64,000 nt of DNA. Source: Rhodobacteraceae bacterium DSL-40 (GTDB lineage: Bacteria > Pseudomonadota > Alphaproteobacteria > Rhodobacterales > Rhodobacteraceae). The stretch is from the NCBI GenBank assembly GCA_003258405.1, contig QKPN01000001.1, positions 496,001 through 560,000 on the forward strand, in the 5' to 3' direction. A model generated the notes under the pieces. That model searched no databases, was not told the DNA's origin, and saw only the letters and a list, made by a program, of their open reading frames with translations. Positions 43,380 through 52,585 of this stretch are shown here, piece by piece. A program made the translations under genes and the position numbers. The number at the start of each line of letters is the position of its first letter. The stretch's first letter is position 1.

Positions 43380-45592
43380 GCGACACGGCCGCCTTCCCCG
43401 GAACCGGCGGCTGTCCCGCCTGCGTCGCGGTGCAAGACCTGCCGCCGCGGCAGGGGGTGGAGGGGCAGACCGGCGCGCCACTCCGGCGCTTCGAGATCTC
43501 GCTTCCGACCATCCACTGCGCGGCCTGCATCAGCGGAGTCGAGCAAATCCTCGACAGTGTGCCAGGCGTTGCCGCAGCCCGCGTGAACCTGACCCTGAAA
43601 CGGGTTTCGGTTACCGCCGAAGACGTGCCAGGCATGGACGATCAGCTTCTCGGGAGCCTCAATGGGCGGGGGTTCGAGGCGCGGCCCCTTGACAGCGCCG
43701 CGCTGGAAGCGACCCGCACCGATGCCGAGGGGCGCAAGCTGCTTGCTCGCATCGGTGTCTCAGGCTTCGCAGCGATGAATGTGATGCTGCTCTCGATCGC
43801 CGTCTGGTCGGGAGCCTCCGATACGACGCGCGACCTTATGCATTGGATTTCGGCAGCGATTGCCCTGCCAGCGGTCGCCTTTTCCGCCCAGCCGTTCTTT
43901 GCCAACGCACTCAGAGCGCTGCGTGGGCGGCGGCTGGACATGGATGTGCCGATCTCGACGGCGATATTTCTGGCACTGGGCGTAAGCCTATGGGAGACGA
44001 TGCATTCGGGCCGTCATGCCTTCTTCGATGCCGCCCTGATGCTCACATTCTTCCTGCTGGTCGGCCGCTATCTCGCACATCTCACTCGTGCTTCCGCCCG
44101 TTCGGCAGCGGCTGAGGTCGCCGCCCTCGAAGTGCGCATGGCGGAACGGGTGGCACCGGATGGCCGACGCGAAACCGTACCACTCGATGCCCTGCGCGAA
44201 GGCGATATTCTTGCCGTACCCGTCGGCGCCCGCATTCCCACCGATGGTGTCGTGACGGAGGGACGCTCGGAAATTGATCCGTCGATGCTGACGGGAGAGA
44301 CCATGCCGGAGGCGGTCGGCCCCGGTTCGCTGCTTCATGCCGGCATGATGAATCTTTCGGGCCCGCTGCAGCTCCGCATCGAAGCACTCGGCGAAGAGAC
44401 GTTGCTCAAGCAGATTGCCCGCCTCGTCGAAGCCGCCGAGCAGAGCCGCGGGCGCTACGCCAATCTCGCCAGCCGTGCGTCCCAGTATTACAGCCATACC
44501 GTCAATTTGCTCGCCCTCAGTGCGCTTCTTTTCTGGGGCCTCGTCGGCGGCGACTGGCGGCTTGCCATCAATATCGCGGCAGCCGTCCTCATCATCACCT
44601 GCCCATGCGCTCTTGGCCTTGCGGTACCGGCTGTGCTGACCGCGGCATCGGGGCGACTCTTCCGCCAAGGCGTGCTGCTCAAGGACGGCGATGCCTTCGA
44701 GCGGCTAGCGCAGGTCGACACGGTCGTCTTCGACAAGACCGGCACACTCACGACCGGCACACCGACCCTGATTGATCCTGCACGTCTTTCGCGCGACGAC
44801 TTCGCACTTGCCGCGGCTCTCGCCCGCGAGAGCGCGCATCCGCTCTCGCGGGCAATCATGCGGGCGGCTGAAGCCGCCGGTATCTCTCCTGCAAGTCTAG
44901 AGAGTATCACCGAGCATCCCGGGCTCGGCACCGAAGGATGGCTCGGGAGCAGGCGTGTGCGCCTCGGCCGCGCGGAATGGACCGGTGCCGCGGGGGAGGT
45001 TGAGCGCACGACAGCCTGGCTTACAATCGACAATCGAAAGGCTGTCGCGCTCGCCTTCGAGGATACGCTTCGCCCGGAGGCCCGCGAAACGGTTACACGG
45101 CTAAAGGACGCGGGGCTCTCCGTCGCCCTGCTGTCGGGTGACGCAGAGGTGCCGGTCCGAGAGATGGCCGAGCGCGCCGGCATCGCCGACTGGACCGCAC
45201 ACGCGACACCCGCAGGAAAGGTCGCGGCCCTTCAGGATCTCGCAGCACGCGGACACAAGGTGCTCATGGTTGGCGATGGCCTCAACGACGCCGCGGCACT
45301 GGCCGCGGCACATGTGTCCATGTCGCCCGCCAGCGCAGTCGATGCGAGCCGGTCCGCCGCCGATCTCATCCTGCTCGGGAACCGCATCGATACCTGCGTC
45401 GATTCACTCCGTCTCGCGCGCGTGGCGCGACGTCGGATCATCGAGAATTTTGTGCTTGCGTTCGCCTACAATTTCGTGACGGTACCCATCGCCTTTGCAG
45501 GCTATGTTACGCCGCTGATCGCGGCGATCGCGATGTCCGCCAGTTCGATCATCGTTTCGCTCAACGCCATGCGTCTCGGGAGGCAGAAATGA
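43376..45592 (+). CDS. ccoI: copper-exporting P1B-type ATPase CcoI (FixI)
   Basis: Supplies copper to the periplasmic face for the CuB site of cbb3 oxidase. 738 residues: an N-terminal CPAC pair at residues 13-16, a heavy-metal-associated domain with HCAACISGVEQ near residue 46, transmembrane metal site CPCALGLAVPA, phosphorylation Asp about D453 in DKTGTLTTG, ATP-binding HP in SAHPLSRAI, and GDGLNDAAAL. Overlaps ccoH upstream and ccoS downstream by ATGA-type junctions. Confidence 0.96.
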   Translation: MSDTAAFPGTGGCPACVAVQDLPPRQGVEGQTGAPLRRFEISLPTIHCAACISGVEQILDSVPGVAAARVNLTLKRVSVTAEDVPGMDDQLLGSLNGRGFEARPLDSAALEATRTDAEGRKLLARIGVSGFAAMNVMLLSIAVWSGASDTTRDLMHWISAAIALPAVAFSAQPFFANALRALRGRRLDMDVPISTAIFLALGVSLWETMHSGRHAFFDAALMLTFFLLVGRYLAHLTRASARSAAAEVAALEVRMAERVAPDGRRETVPLDALREGDILAVPVGARIPTDGVVTEGRSEIDPSMLTGETMPEAVGPGSLLHAGMMNLSGPLQLRIEALGEETLLKQIARLVEAAEQSRGRYANLASRASQYYSHTVNLLALSALLFWGLVGGDWRLAINIAAAVLIITCPCALGLAVPAVLTAASGRLFRQGVLLKDGDAFERLAQVDTVVFDKTGTLTTGTPTLIDPARLSRDDFALAAALARESAHPLSRAIMRAAEAAGISPASLESITEHPGLGTEGWLGSRRVRLGRAEWTGAAGEVERTTAWLTIDNRKAVALAFEDTLRPEARETVTRLKDAGLSVALLSGDAEVPVREMAERAGIADWTAHATPAGKVAALQDLAARGHKVLMVGDGLNDAAALAAAHVSMSPASAVDASRSAADLILLGNRIDTCVDSLRLARVARRRIIENFVLAFAYNFVTVPIAFAGYVTPLIAAIAMSASSIIVSLNAMRLGRQK

Positions 45593-45762
45593 ACATTCTC
45601 GTTGTGCTGATTCCGATCTCGCTGTTTCTTGGCGGGCTCGGGCTCGTGGCCTTCATGTGGACGCTGCGGTCCAGCCAATACGACGATCCAGAAGGCGATG
45701 CGGCGCGAATTCTGTCCGGCCGCTACGACGACGAACCTGCGGCCGAGAAGGTGAAGCGCTGA
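45589..45762 (+). CDS. ccoS: cbb3 oxidase maturation protein CcoS
   Basis: 57 residues: MNILVVLIPISLFLGGLGLV begins a single membrane helix, followed by WTLRSSQYDDPEGDAARIL, the CcoS/FixS signature (QYDDxEG). Required for cofactor insertion into CcoN. ATG overlaps the ccoI stop; a lipoprotein gene begins one base after its stop. Confidence 0.95.
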   Translation: MNILVVLIPISLFLGGLGLVAFMWTLRSSQYDDPEGDAARILSGRYDDEPAAEKVKR

Positions 45763-45763
45763 C

Positions 45764-46174
45764 GTGACCGCCTTCCATCGCTGCCTGGTTGCCGCGGCCC
45801 TTGTCGCGGCTCTGGGCCTTGCGAGTTGCTCCTCTCGGATTGCTCCGCTCGGCCCACCCGAACAGGGATATCACCAGAGCTATTCAAGCAGACTGGCGGG
45901 CAATCGCACCATCGAATTTGCCTTGCCCGGAAAAGCGGGCCAGACGCTGACCGTCACCATGATGACGGATGCAAGCATGTTCTTCGATGTGATTGCGCCG
46001 GGTATGGCCCAACCATTGTTCGTAGGCGGAGCCGAAGGCCGCGAATTCTCGGCGGTGCTCTATATCGACGGCGCCTATACACTTCGCGTCTACATGCTTG
46101 GCGTCGATGCCGAGAGCGGCAAGACCGGCAATTTTGTCCTCGAAGCGATTCTGACAGATCCACCGCTCATGTGA
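45764..46174 (+). CDS. lipoprotein of unknown function directly behind ccoS
   Basis: 136 residues. A clear lipoprotein signal, MTAFHRCLVAAALVAALGLA then S-C22-S-S, predicts export and lipidation at Cys22. The mature part looks all-beta (NRTIEFALPGKAGQTLTVTM, GAYTLRVYMLG) and resembles in outline the jelly-roll accessory domains that follow inhibitor or peptidase modules, but I cannot assign a family. Met residues cluster in MMTDASMFFDVIAPGM. GTG start one base after the ccoS stop, so it is in the ccoGHIS transcript. Its last 8 bases overlap the end of kynU on the other strand. Confidence 0.75.
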   Translation: MTAFHRCLVAAALVAALGLASCSSRIAPLGPPEQGYHQSYSSRLAGNRTIEFALPGKAGQTLTVTMMTDASMFFDVIAPGMAQPLFVGGAEGREFSAVLYIDGAYTLRVYMLGVDAESGKTGNFVLEAILTDPPLM

Positions 46175-47423
46175 CCGCGGAACGGTTGGCATATACCGGG
46201 TCACGCCAGACATCACCGGTGACAACTGCGCAGAACTGGCGCGCGGCCTCGGCCACGTCTGCATGTCGGAGATAGAGCGGTGCGAAACCGAAGCGCAGGA
46301 TGTCCGGGTTTCGAAAGTCACCGATCACGCCACGGGCGATCAGCGCCTGTACGATGGCGTAGCCCTCCGGATGTGCAAAGGCGACCTGCGACCCGCGATC
46401 CTCAGCTGAACGCGGCGATACGAGCTGGACGCGGCCCTCGCATCCGGCTTCGACAAGATCAATGAAGAGCTGGGTAAGCAGCTTGCCTTTCTCGCGGACA
46501 CGGGCAATTCCCGCGCGGCCTGCAATCTCAAGCCCCGCCTCCATTGCGCGGAACGACAGAATCGGCTGGGTGCCACAGAGGAAGCGGCGAATCCCCGGAT
46601 CGGGCCTATAGCTTCGCGTAAAATCAAAGGGGGTCGCATGCCCCCACCAGCCCGAGAGCGGTTGGCGGATGGTTGCGTGATGACGCTCCGCCGCAAACAC
46701 GAAAGCGGGTGCGCCGGGACCTCCGTTGAGATATTTGTAGCTGCATCCGACAGCCATATCGGCTGCGGCGGCGTTGAGGCCAACCTCCATCACACCTGCA
46801 CTGTGACAGAGATCCCATATCACGACTGCGCCGGCATCATGAGCCGTGCGCGTGAGCGCCGGAAGGTCCCGCACACGTCCGGTGCGATAGTCGACCTGAT
46901 TAACGAGAACCGCAGCGACATCGTCGTCGATGAGCGAGGAGAGCTCTGCACCGTCAGGCTCAGCCAGTCGCAGGGAGAGCCCGGGACGTAAACCGAGAAA
47001 GCCCTCCGTGACATAGAGGTCGGTCGGGAAGCTTCCGGCCTCCGCAATGATCACGCGCCGATCCGGTCGCATCTGAAGCGCCGCGCCGAGGCACTTGAAG
47101 ATGTTCAGAGAAACTGTGTCACATGACACAACCTCCCCAGCATCGGCGCCGATAAGCGGCGCGATCCGGTCGCCACAGCGGCTGGGAAGATCGAACCAGC
47201 CGGCATGATTCCAGCTGGTGACAAGGTCGGTCGCCCACTCCTCGCGTGCGGCAGTTTCGAGCGCCGAGAGTGCCGCTTTCGGTGCCGGACCGAGAGAGTT
47301 GCCATCGAGATAGATGATACCGGCAGGAAGAGCGAACTCCTCCCGGAAGCCGCCCAGAGGGTCCGCGACATCGAGCGCCCTAGCCTGAGCCGTCACATCC
47401 GCCCAATCGAGCTTCGAAACCAT
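46167..47423 (-). CDS. kynU: kynureninase
   Basis: PLP enzyme cleaving kynurenine to anthranilate and alanine in tryptophan breakdown. 418 residues. The PLP lysine is about K230 in VGCSYKYLNGGPGAPAFVF; IYLDGNSLGPAPKAAL near residue 38, DLCHSAGVMEVGLN and SGWWGHATPFDF match the family. I start at the ATG at 47423 (GAGGGG 7 bases upstream). Neither kynA nor an antranilate gene is adjacent; a formamidase-like hydrolase sits 12 kb away at 59.3 kb. Confidence 0.93.
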   Translation of the reverse strand: MVSKLDWADVTAQARALDVADPLGGFREEFALPAGIIYLDGNSLGPAPKAALSALETAAREEWATDLVTSWNHAGWFDLPSRCGDRIAPLIGADAGEVVSCDTVSLNIFKCLGAALQMRPDRRVIIAEAGSFPTDLYVTEGFLGLRPGLSLRLAEPDGAELSSLIDDDVAAVLVNQVDYRTGRVRDLPALTRTAHDAGAVVIWDLCHSAGVMEVGLNAAAADMAVGCSYKYLNGGPGAPAFVFAAERHHATIRQPLSGWWGHATPFDFTRSYRPDPGIRRFLCGTQPILSFRAMEAGLEIAGRAGIARVREKGKLLTQLFIDLVEAGCEGRVQLVSPRSAEDRGSQVAFAHPEGYAIVQALIARGVIGDFRNPDILRFGFAPLYLRHADVAEAARQFCAVVTGDVWRDPVYANRSAVT

Positions 47424-47503
47424 CAGTGTGCCCCTCTGAAACCACCCGGAGCTTGCACAGGAAAAAATGCGAAAACAAGCGGCGCAAACCTGTCGCAATT
47501 CGC

Positions 47504-47531
47504 TTGACGCCCCCGCCGGAGCCCCATAAAA
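47504..47531 (+). promoter_or_regulatory. sigma-70-type promoter of tRNA-Asp
   Basis: TTGACG (47504-47509) and ATAAAA (47526-47531) are 16 bases apart and end 41 bases before the mature tRNA, the usual arrangement for a strong stable-RNA promoter with a GC-rich spacer. Confidence 0.6.
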
Positions 47532-47572
47532 GCGCCCGTGTCGAGACGATAGACGATGTCTCAACGAGATGC

Positions 47573-47649
47573 GCGGTTGTAGCTCAGTCGGTTAGAGTGC
47601 CGGCCTGTCACGCCGGAGGTCGCGGGTTCGAGCCCCGTCAACCGCGCCA
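47573..47649 (+). tRNA. tRNA-Asp (anticodon GTC)
   Basis: Acceptor stem GCGGTTG pairs with CAACCGC, discriminator G and encoded CCA. The anticodon arm is CCGGC-CTGTCAC-GCCGG with GTC at 47607-47609. The T arm contains GGTTCGAGCCCC. 77 nt including CCA. Confidence 0.97.
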
Positions 47650-47804
47650 CATCTCCCAGCCACAAGTATCCGCTTGCCTGAAGAATGGCAGCGTGGATGT
47701 GGTTGGTTTGCTGATCTCATATCTGATACATATCCAGCCGGTGAAAGCGCCGGGTTGCTTGCGTCCTGCACGAGGCTCCACGGCCAAATGGGAGGATCGC
47801 AATC

Positions 47805-48608
47805 ATGAGTCTCGGCAACCTGCTCGGACAGCTCGTCCAGAACGGCCTCGGCGGTGCTGCGCCATCGCGGAATAGAGTTGAATCCGCTCGCCGCAACCTT
47901 GGTGGTGGCGGGCTTGAAGGGATTTTCGGCCAGATCCAGCAGACCCTGGCCCAGAGCGGAATCGATTCCGGATCCGCGGGGCGGACGGCCTTCGATCTCA
48001 AGGGCCGGGCGGGAACATGGCTCCGTGAGGATCAGGTCGGCACCCTTTCCGGGGCTCAGGTCGGCGGGATCGGTGCGCTCGCGGGCGCAGTGCTCGGGGG
48101 AGGTATTTCCGGAGCGGCAAAGGGTGGCGCGCTTGCCCTGCTCGGAACGCTGGCGATTGGCGCACTGCGCAATGCCCAAGCTCGTCAGGGCGGCAGCCCA
48201 GACGCCATGCCGCCCAGCCTTCCACCCGTCGAGCCGGCAGAGGCTGAGACCCTCGTCGGCCCGGAGACCGAGCGCCTGGTCCTGATGGCCATGCTCGGTG
48301 CGGCAAAGGCCGACGGACAGATCGACAAGGATGAGCTGGCGAAAGTGATCGGCAAGCTTGGCGACGACATGACGGACGAAGAGCGGCAGTTTCTGCTGAG
48401 CGAGCTGTCAGCACCTGTCGATATCAATGCGATCGCCGATCAGGTTCGAAGCCCTGCACAGGCGGCAGAGATCTATGCCGCATCTCTCCTGGCGATCCAT
48501 GTGGATTCCGAAGAGGAGCGCCGCTATCTCGCAGACCTCGCCGCAGCGCTCGGCCTTGATGGTGCAACGATTAGCGAGCTTCATCGCATGACCGGTGTCG
48601 CAGACTGA
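47805..48608 (+). CDS. TerB-like / DUF533 family protein
   Basis: 267 residues. A Gly/Ala-rich middle with a hydrophobic stretch (GGIGALAGAVLGGGISGAAKGGALALLGTL split over residues 86-115) is followed by a C-terminal TerB-like helical domain (LVLMAMLGAAKADGQIDKDEL ... EEERRYLADLAAALGLDGATI). This is the DUF533/YebE-like layout: possible membrane association plus a metal-binding acidic domain. Function unknown; despite the name, no other tellurite genes are near. GGAGG lies 9 bases before the ATG. selO follows after 45 bases. Confidence 0.82.
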   Translation: MSLGNLLGQLVQNGLGGAAPSRNRVESARRNLGGGGLEGIFGQIQQTLAQSGIDSGSAGRTAFDLKGRAGTWLREDQVGTLSGAQVGGIGALAGAVLGGGISGAAKGGALALLGTLAIGALRNAQARQGGSPDAMPPSLPPVEPAEAETLVGPETERLVLMAMLGAAKADGQIDKDELAKVIGKLGDDMTDEERQFLLSELSAPVDINAIADQVRSPAQAAEIYAASLLAIHVDSEEERRYLADLAAALGLDGATISELHRMTGVAD

Positions 48609-48653
48609 GCCTCGATATGGCAGAGGCGCTTGCCTGCGCCCTGCCAGCCGCCT

Positions 48654-50132
48654 ATGTCACCGGGCATGGGCCTCAGCAGATACACTCCAGAGACGATCCA
48701 CCTCGCGCTTGGCGATCTGTTCTACGATCCGGTGCAGCCAGCGCAATTCCCGGAAACGAGGCTGCGCTTCAGGAATGATCCATGGGCAGAGCGTATCGGC
48801 CTTTCGGGGCTTTCCGATCTCGAGTGGATCGCGCATTTCGGCCGCTTCGCGCCCTTGCCGGACAACCTCGGAACCCCCCTCGCGCTCCGCTACCACGGCC
48901 ACCAGTTCAGGGCCTACAACCCGGACCTCGGCGACGGGCGCGGCTTTCTCTTTGCCCAGGTGCGAGACCTGCGGGACGGTCGGCTCCTTGATCTTGGCAC
49001 CAAAGGTTCGGGAACAACTCCCTGGTCGCGGGGCGGCGACGGAAAGCTGACGCTCAAGGGCGGCGTTCGGGAGATACTTGCAACCGAGATGCTCGAAGCA
49101 CTCGGTGTCTATACCTCAAAGACAATCTCGCTCATCGAGACGGGCGAGAAGCTCCATCGCGGGGATGAGCCTTCCCCGACCCGCTCGGCCGTTCTGGTGC
49201 GTCTCAGCCACAGCCATATCCGTATCGGAACCTTCCAGAGGCTCGCGATCGGCCGCGAGACCGAAGCGATGCGACGGCTTGTCGATCACGCGGTCGTTCA
49301 TTTCTGGCCGGAAGCAGCAGACGCACCCGATCCGGTTTCCGAGTTCTACTCTCGGGTTTCGGAGGCCGCGGCACAGATGGTCGCTGAATGGTATGCGGCG
49401 GGATTCGTTCATGGCGTGCTCAATACGGACAATGTCAACATTACGGGCGAGAGCTTCGATTATGGACCATGGCGATTTCTCGACCGTCATGAACCAGGCT
49501 TCACGGCCGCCTATTTTGATCATTCCGGTCTCTACTGCTTCGCCAGACAACCAGAGGCCCTGAGCTGGAATCTGGCCCGTCTGGGCGAGTGCCTGATGGG
49601 GATATCCTCGCGCGAAGCCATCGAGGCCGTGTTCAACGGCTTTCCGGAACGCTTCCACGCGCAACTCACGCGCCAGACATTCGCGCGGCTCGGCCTGCTT
49701 CCCGGCGAGCCACATACAACACGCGAGCTCATGCATCTTTTCTGGACAGCCATGCAGGAGACGGCGCCACCTTTCCAGCGCGTCTTTTTCGACCTTCTTG
49801 GAGGCGGCATTCCGGAGCGAATCGCGGCGAGCCCGATCAGTGAGACATTCACTCAGGCAAGTTGGCCGAAGGTGCTCGAGGGGTTGGCGCGGCTGCCCGC
49901 CGCACCCGGGCTCGAGGCTGCACTTGCCGATCCGGTTGCAAGGGATCCGGCGCCCGAAACGATGGTAATCGAGGAGGTTGAAGAGATCTGGGCCGCGATT
50001 GCCGAGCGCGACGACTGGCAACCCCTTGCAAGAAAAATCGACCGCATTCGACGGGTGGCAGCCTTCAATCGCAAGCTTGGCCTGCTCTCCGGGCCAAACG
50101 GTCGGCCTCGTCACCTTCTGCTCGGCAGCTGA
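48654..50132 (+). CDS. selO: protein adenylyltransferase SelO (YdiU)
   Basis: Pseudokinase-fold enzyme that transfers AMP to Ser/Thr/Tyr of proteins in redox control. 492 residues from the chosen ATG. LALRYHGHQFRAYNPDLGDGR near residue 75, the nucleotide segment GTKGSGTTPWSRGGDGKLTLK near 115, TLKGGVREILATEML, and the metal site in HGVLNTDNVNITGESFDYGP are all in place. The start is unsure: ATG 48654 (MSPGMGLSRYTPE) or ATG 48666; neither has a clear ribosome site. Confidence 0.93.
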   Translation: MSPGMGLSRYTPETIHLALGDLFYDPVQPAQFPETRLRFRNDPWAERIGLSGLSDLEWIAHFGRFAPLPDNLGTPLALRYHGHQFRAYNPDLGDGRGFLFAQVRDLRDGRLLDLGTKGSGTTPWSRGGDGKLTLKGGVREILATEMLEALGVYTSKTISLIETGEKLHRGDEPSPTRSAVLVRLSHSHIRIGTFQRLAIGRETEAMRRLVDHAVVHFWPEAADAPDPVSEFYSRVSEAAAQMVAEWYAAGFVHGVLNTDNVNITGESFDYGPWRFLDRHEPGFTAAYFDHSGLYCFARQPEALSWNLARLGECLMGISSREAIEAVFNGFPERFHAQLTRQTFARLGLLPGEPHTTRELMHLFWTAMQETAPPFQRVFFDLLGGGIPERIAASPISETFTQASWPKVLEGLARLPAAPGLEAALADPVARDPAPETMVIEEVEEIWAAIAERDDWQPLARKIDRIRRVAAFNRKLGLLSGPNGRPRHLLLGS

Positions 50133-50298
50133 CGGACGCCCTTAACGCTTCCTACTCCATTCGCGTCTAATCTGCTCCTGAAACACGTGAGAGCCGCAGG
50201 ATGCCTCTCGCACCATCCGACCGCTCCCTCACTCCACCGGTCGCCATTCGGACCTCTCGTGCCAGTAAAGGCGCGGTGTGTCTTTGTGGGGGACGGAA

Positions 50299-50931
50299 AT
50301 GCCGTTCGTCGTAACCATCGATCGAAGGTCGTTCGCTCTCGGGAGCTGCATTGCCATCGTGATGGCGGGGCTTCTCATGGTCTTGAGTTCAGGCCCCTCG
50401 CTCGTGGTGTCTGAAATGCCCGGGCTGGTTGCAGCATGGCTCGTCTTTGCCTGGATGCATTTCCGGCAGTTCGAGCTCCCGTCCGCTGGCGCTGTCATCC
50501 CGTTCTTCTTCATCGCGATGGCTGTGCATTTCGTGCACTTTGCCGAGCAGTTCACGACCGGATTCGCCGATCGCTTTCCACTGCTCTATGGCGGGGCACC
50601 ATACTCGGCGGACCAGTTCGTGGTCTTCACCATGGTCTCGGCAGCGATCTCGACCCTGACATGCCTCGCAGTCTATCTCCGCTCGGCAACCTTCCTGCTG
50701 GTGCCCGTGCTCTTCTTCGCGTTCAGCTCGATCTATGGCAGCGCGATCGCACAGACTTGGTGGAGCTTCGAAGTGCAGGGCTACTTTCCCGGTCTCATCA
50801 CGTCGCTCGTGAACTGGCTCGTCGGGCCGATCCTCATCGCAATCCTGCTTCGGGACTTCCGCACCGCCGCCTGCGTCATGGTCTCCATCGCGGTTGCGCT
50901 CATGCTATGCCTCGCCGTGTTCCGCGTCTGA
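50299..50931 (+). CDS. integral membrane protein of unknown function
   Basis: 210 residues with five or six hydrophobic helices (SFALGSCIAIVMAGLLMVL, LVAAWLVFAWMHF, AVIPFFFIAMAVHFVHF, VSAAISTLTCLAVYL, LLVPVLFFAFSSIYG, VMVSIAVALMLCLAVF). A conserved-looking HFVHFAEQFTTGF with His and Glu in a membrane segment could be a ligand or active site. I do not recognise the family. GGGGGACGGAA precedes the ATG at 50299. Convergent with the phospholipase-D lipoprotein. Confidence 0.65.
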   Translation: MPFVVTIDRRSFALGSCIAIVMAGLLMVLSSGPSLVVSEMPGLVAAWLVFAWMHFRQFELPSAGAVIPFFFIAMAVHFVHFAEQFTTGFADRFPLLYGGAPYSADQFVVFTMVSAAISTLTCLAVYLRSATFLLVPVLFFAFSSIYGSAIAQTWWSFEVQGYFPGLITSLVNWLVGPILIAILLRDFRTAACVMVSIAVALMLCLAVFRV

Positions 50932-50944
50932 TCCTCAGAGCCGT

Positions 50945-52504
50945 TCAGAGCTGCCCTTCGACAGGCAGAAACGTCGTCAGCCGGGCGGTTGCCTTGCGCA
51001 CCAGCCCAGCACCAGGTTCCTGCGCAAAAACTTCAGGAAGATCGCGATTCTGATACACCCATAGCAGCCCTCCATTCGGCTCCAGGCGCAGCTTGAAGGT
51101 GTATTTGCGAAGATCCTCATCAATTTCCCGCAGAAATGCCGACGCAATCTCGCGACTGTCGACAAAGACGCCAAACTCGGAATTGAGTTTGATCGAACGC
51201 GGATCGAAGTTGAGTGAACCGATGAAGCTCGTTCGATCATCGATAATGGCAAGCTTAGTGTGCATCGTGAGGTGCACTCCCTCACCTGGTGGCGCCACGC
51301 CAAGCACCTCAGGCGCATCCGCACGAACTTCATAGAGCTCGACCCCGGCGGCGAGCAGGTCCGCCCGGTGGCGCATGTAACCTCCGTGGACATAGGGATG
51401 ATTGGTAGCCGCAAGGGAATTGGTCACGACCCGCACCCGGACTCCGCGGCGCGTGGCATCGATCAGAAGATTTGCTCCCCAGTCCTCCGGAACGAAATAG
51501 GGCGTGAGGATGGTGACCTGCGATCTGGCCGTCGCGATCTGGCCGAACAACATCTCCGCGAGCAGCCGCTCGCCTTCCCTGACCGGGACCTTGAGCTTGG
51601 ACGGATCGTCGGTCACGGCATGGGCGTGGCCAAACTTCGCGGCGACACGCCCCGACCGGATCCGCTCAAGATAGCTCGACCCGACCGCCTGCTGATATAT
51701 GCCCGCCGCAGCAGTCTCAGCATGAATCTTGAGGGCACGCTTGACCTCGGCGGGGGCCGCCCCATCGCCGCGGCGCGTTAGGGCCTTGACGGGAACCGAC
51801 CATCGGTCATTCCAGTAGAGCTCAAAGGCCTCGTCCATCTCGGACACGACCGGGCCCGCCACGAAGACATCGAAATCGGAAAACTCCGTCTCCGTATCGA
51901 TCCGGAAATACTCGTCAGCAATGTTGCGGCCACCAACGATCGCCATGGACCGGTCGACGATGAAGGCCTTGTTGTGCATCCGGCGGTTCACTCGGCCGAA
52001 GTCGAGCAGATAGTTCATCGCCGCCGGACTGCGCCGCGAGAGGGGGTTGAAGAGCCTTACATCGATCCTCGGGCTGCTTGCCAGCAAGGCCAGTTGCTCG
52101 TCGCTTGCCGTCGAGAAGACATCATCGACAAGCAGCCGGACCGCAACGCCGCGCTCCGCGGCATCGAGCAGGGCAAGCGAAACGAGGCTTCCCGCCTTGT
52201 CGGGCTTTATCAGGAATGACTGGATGTCGATCCGCTGCTCTGCCGCCTCGATCATCGACAGGCGCGCGCCAAGCGCGTCATTCCCGTCCAGCAATGGGAT
52301 GAACCCGGAGCGACCGCCCGCTCTGGCAACATCCCGATCAATCCGGTGCGACACATTGCTGCGGAGCGAAGGCCGCTCGGGCTCTACCTCGTTGCGCGGC
52401 GCATCGAAGGGCACATAAGTGCAGGCACCCGGCCCGAAGGTCGCCAGCAGCAGGAAACCCATTCCCGCAACGACTTTGCATGCTAGCTGGATGGTCAGGC
52501 GCAT
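50945..52504 (-). CDS. phospholipase D family lipoprotein (ClsC/YmdC-like)
   Basis: 519 residues. The signal ends in a lipobox GPGAC (Cys28), so the enzyme would be lipid-anchored and face the periplasm. Two complete HKD motifs: HNKAFIVD with His177 and RNI after it, and HTKLAIID with His415 followed by GSLNFDPRS. This two-HKD organisation without N-terminal membrane helices matches E. coli ClsC (YmdC) and related cardiolipin synthases, but the lipobox is unlike ClsC and other phosphodiester substrates are possible. Confidence 0.82.
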   Translation of the reverse strand: MRLTIQLACKVVAGMGFLLLATFGPGACTYVPFDAPRNEVEPERPSLRSNVSHRIDRDVARAGGRSGFIPLLDGNDALGARLSMIEAAEQRIDIQSFLIKPDKAGSLVSLALLDAAERGVAVRLLVDDVFSTASDEQLALLASSPRIDVRLFNPLSRRSPAAMNYLLDFGRVNRRMHNKAFIVDRSMAIVGGRNIADEYFRIDTETEFSDFDVFVAGPVVSEMDEAFELYWNDRWSVPVKALTRRGDGAAPAEVKRALKIHAETAAAGIYQQAVGSSYLERIRSGRVAAKFGHAHAVTDDPSKLKVPVREGERLLAEMLFGQIATARSQVTILTPYFVPEDWGANLLIDATRRGVRVRVVTNSLAATNHPYVHGGYMRHRADLLAAGVELYEVRADAPEVLGVAPPGEGVHLTMHTKLAIIDDRTSFIGSLNFDPRSIKLNSEFGVFVDSREIASAFLREIDEDLRKYTFKLRLEPNGGLLWVYQNRDLPEVFAQEPGAGLVRKATARLTTFLPVEGQL

Positions 52505-52585
52505 GACCTAGTCATTCCCGCCCCCGGCCCGGAATGCAAGTCGCCCCGACTCCTTGCAAGCCCCGTTGCGCGGTCGCCACCGCGT

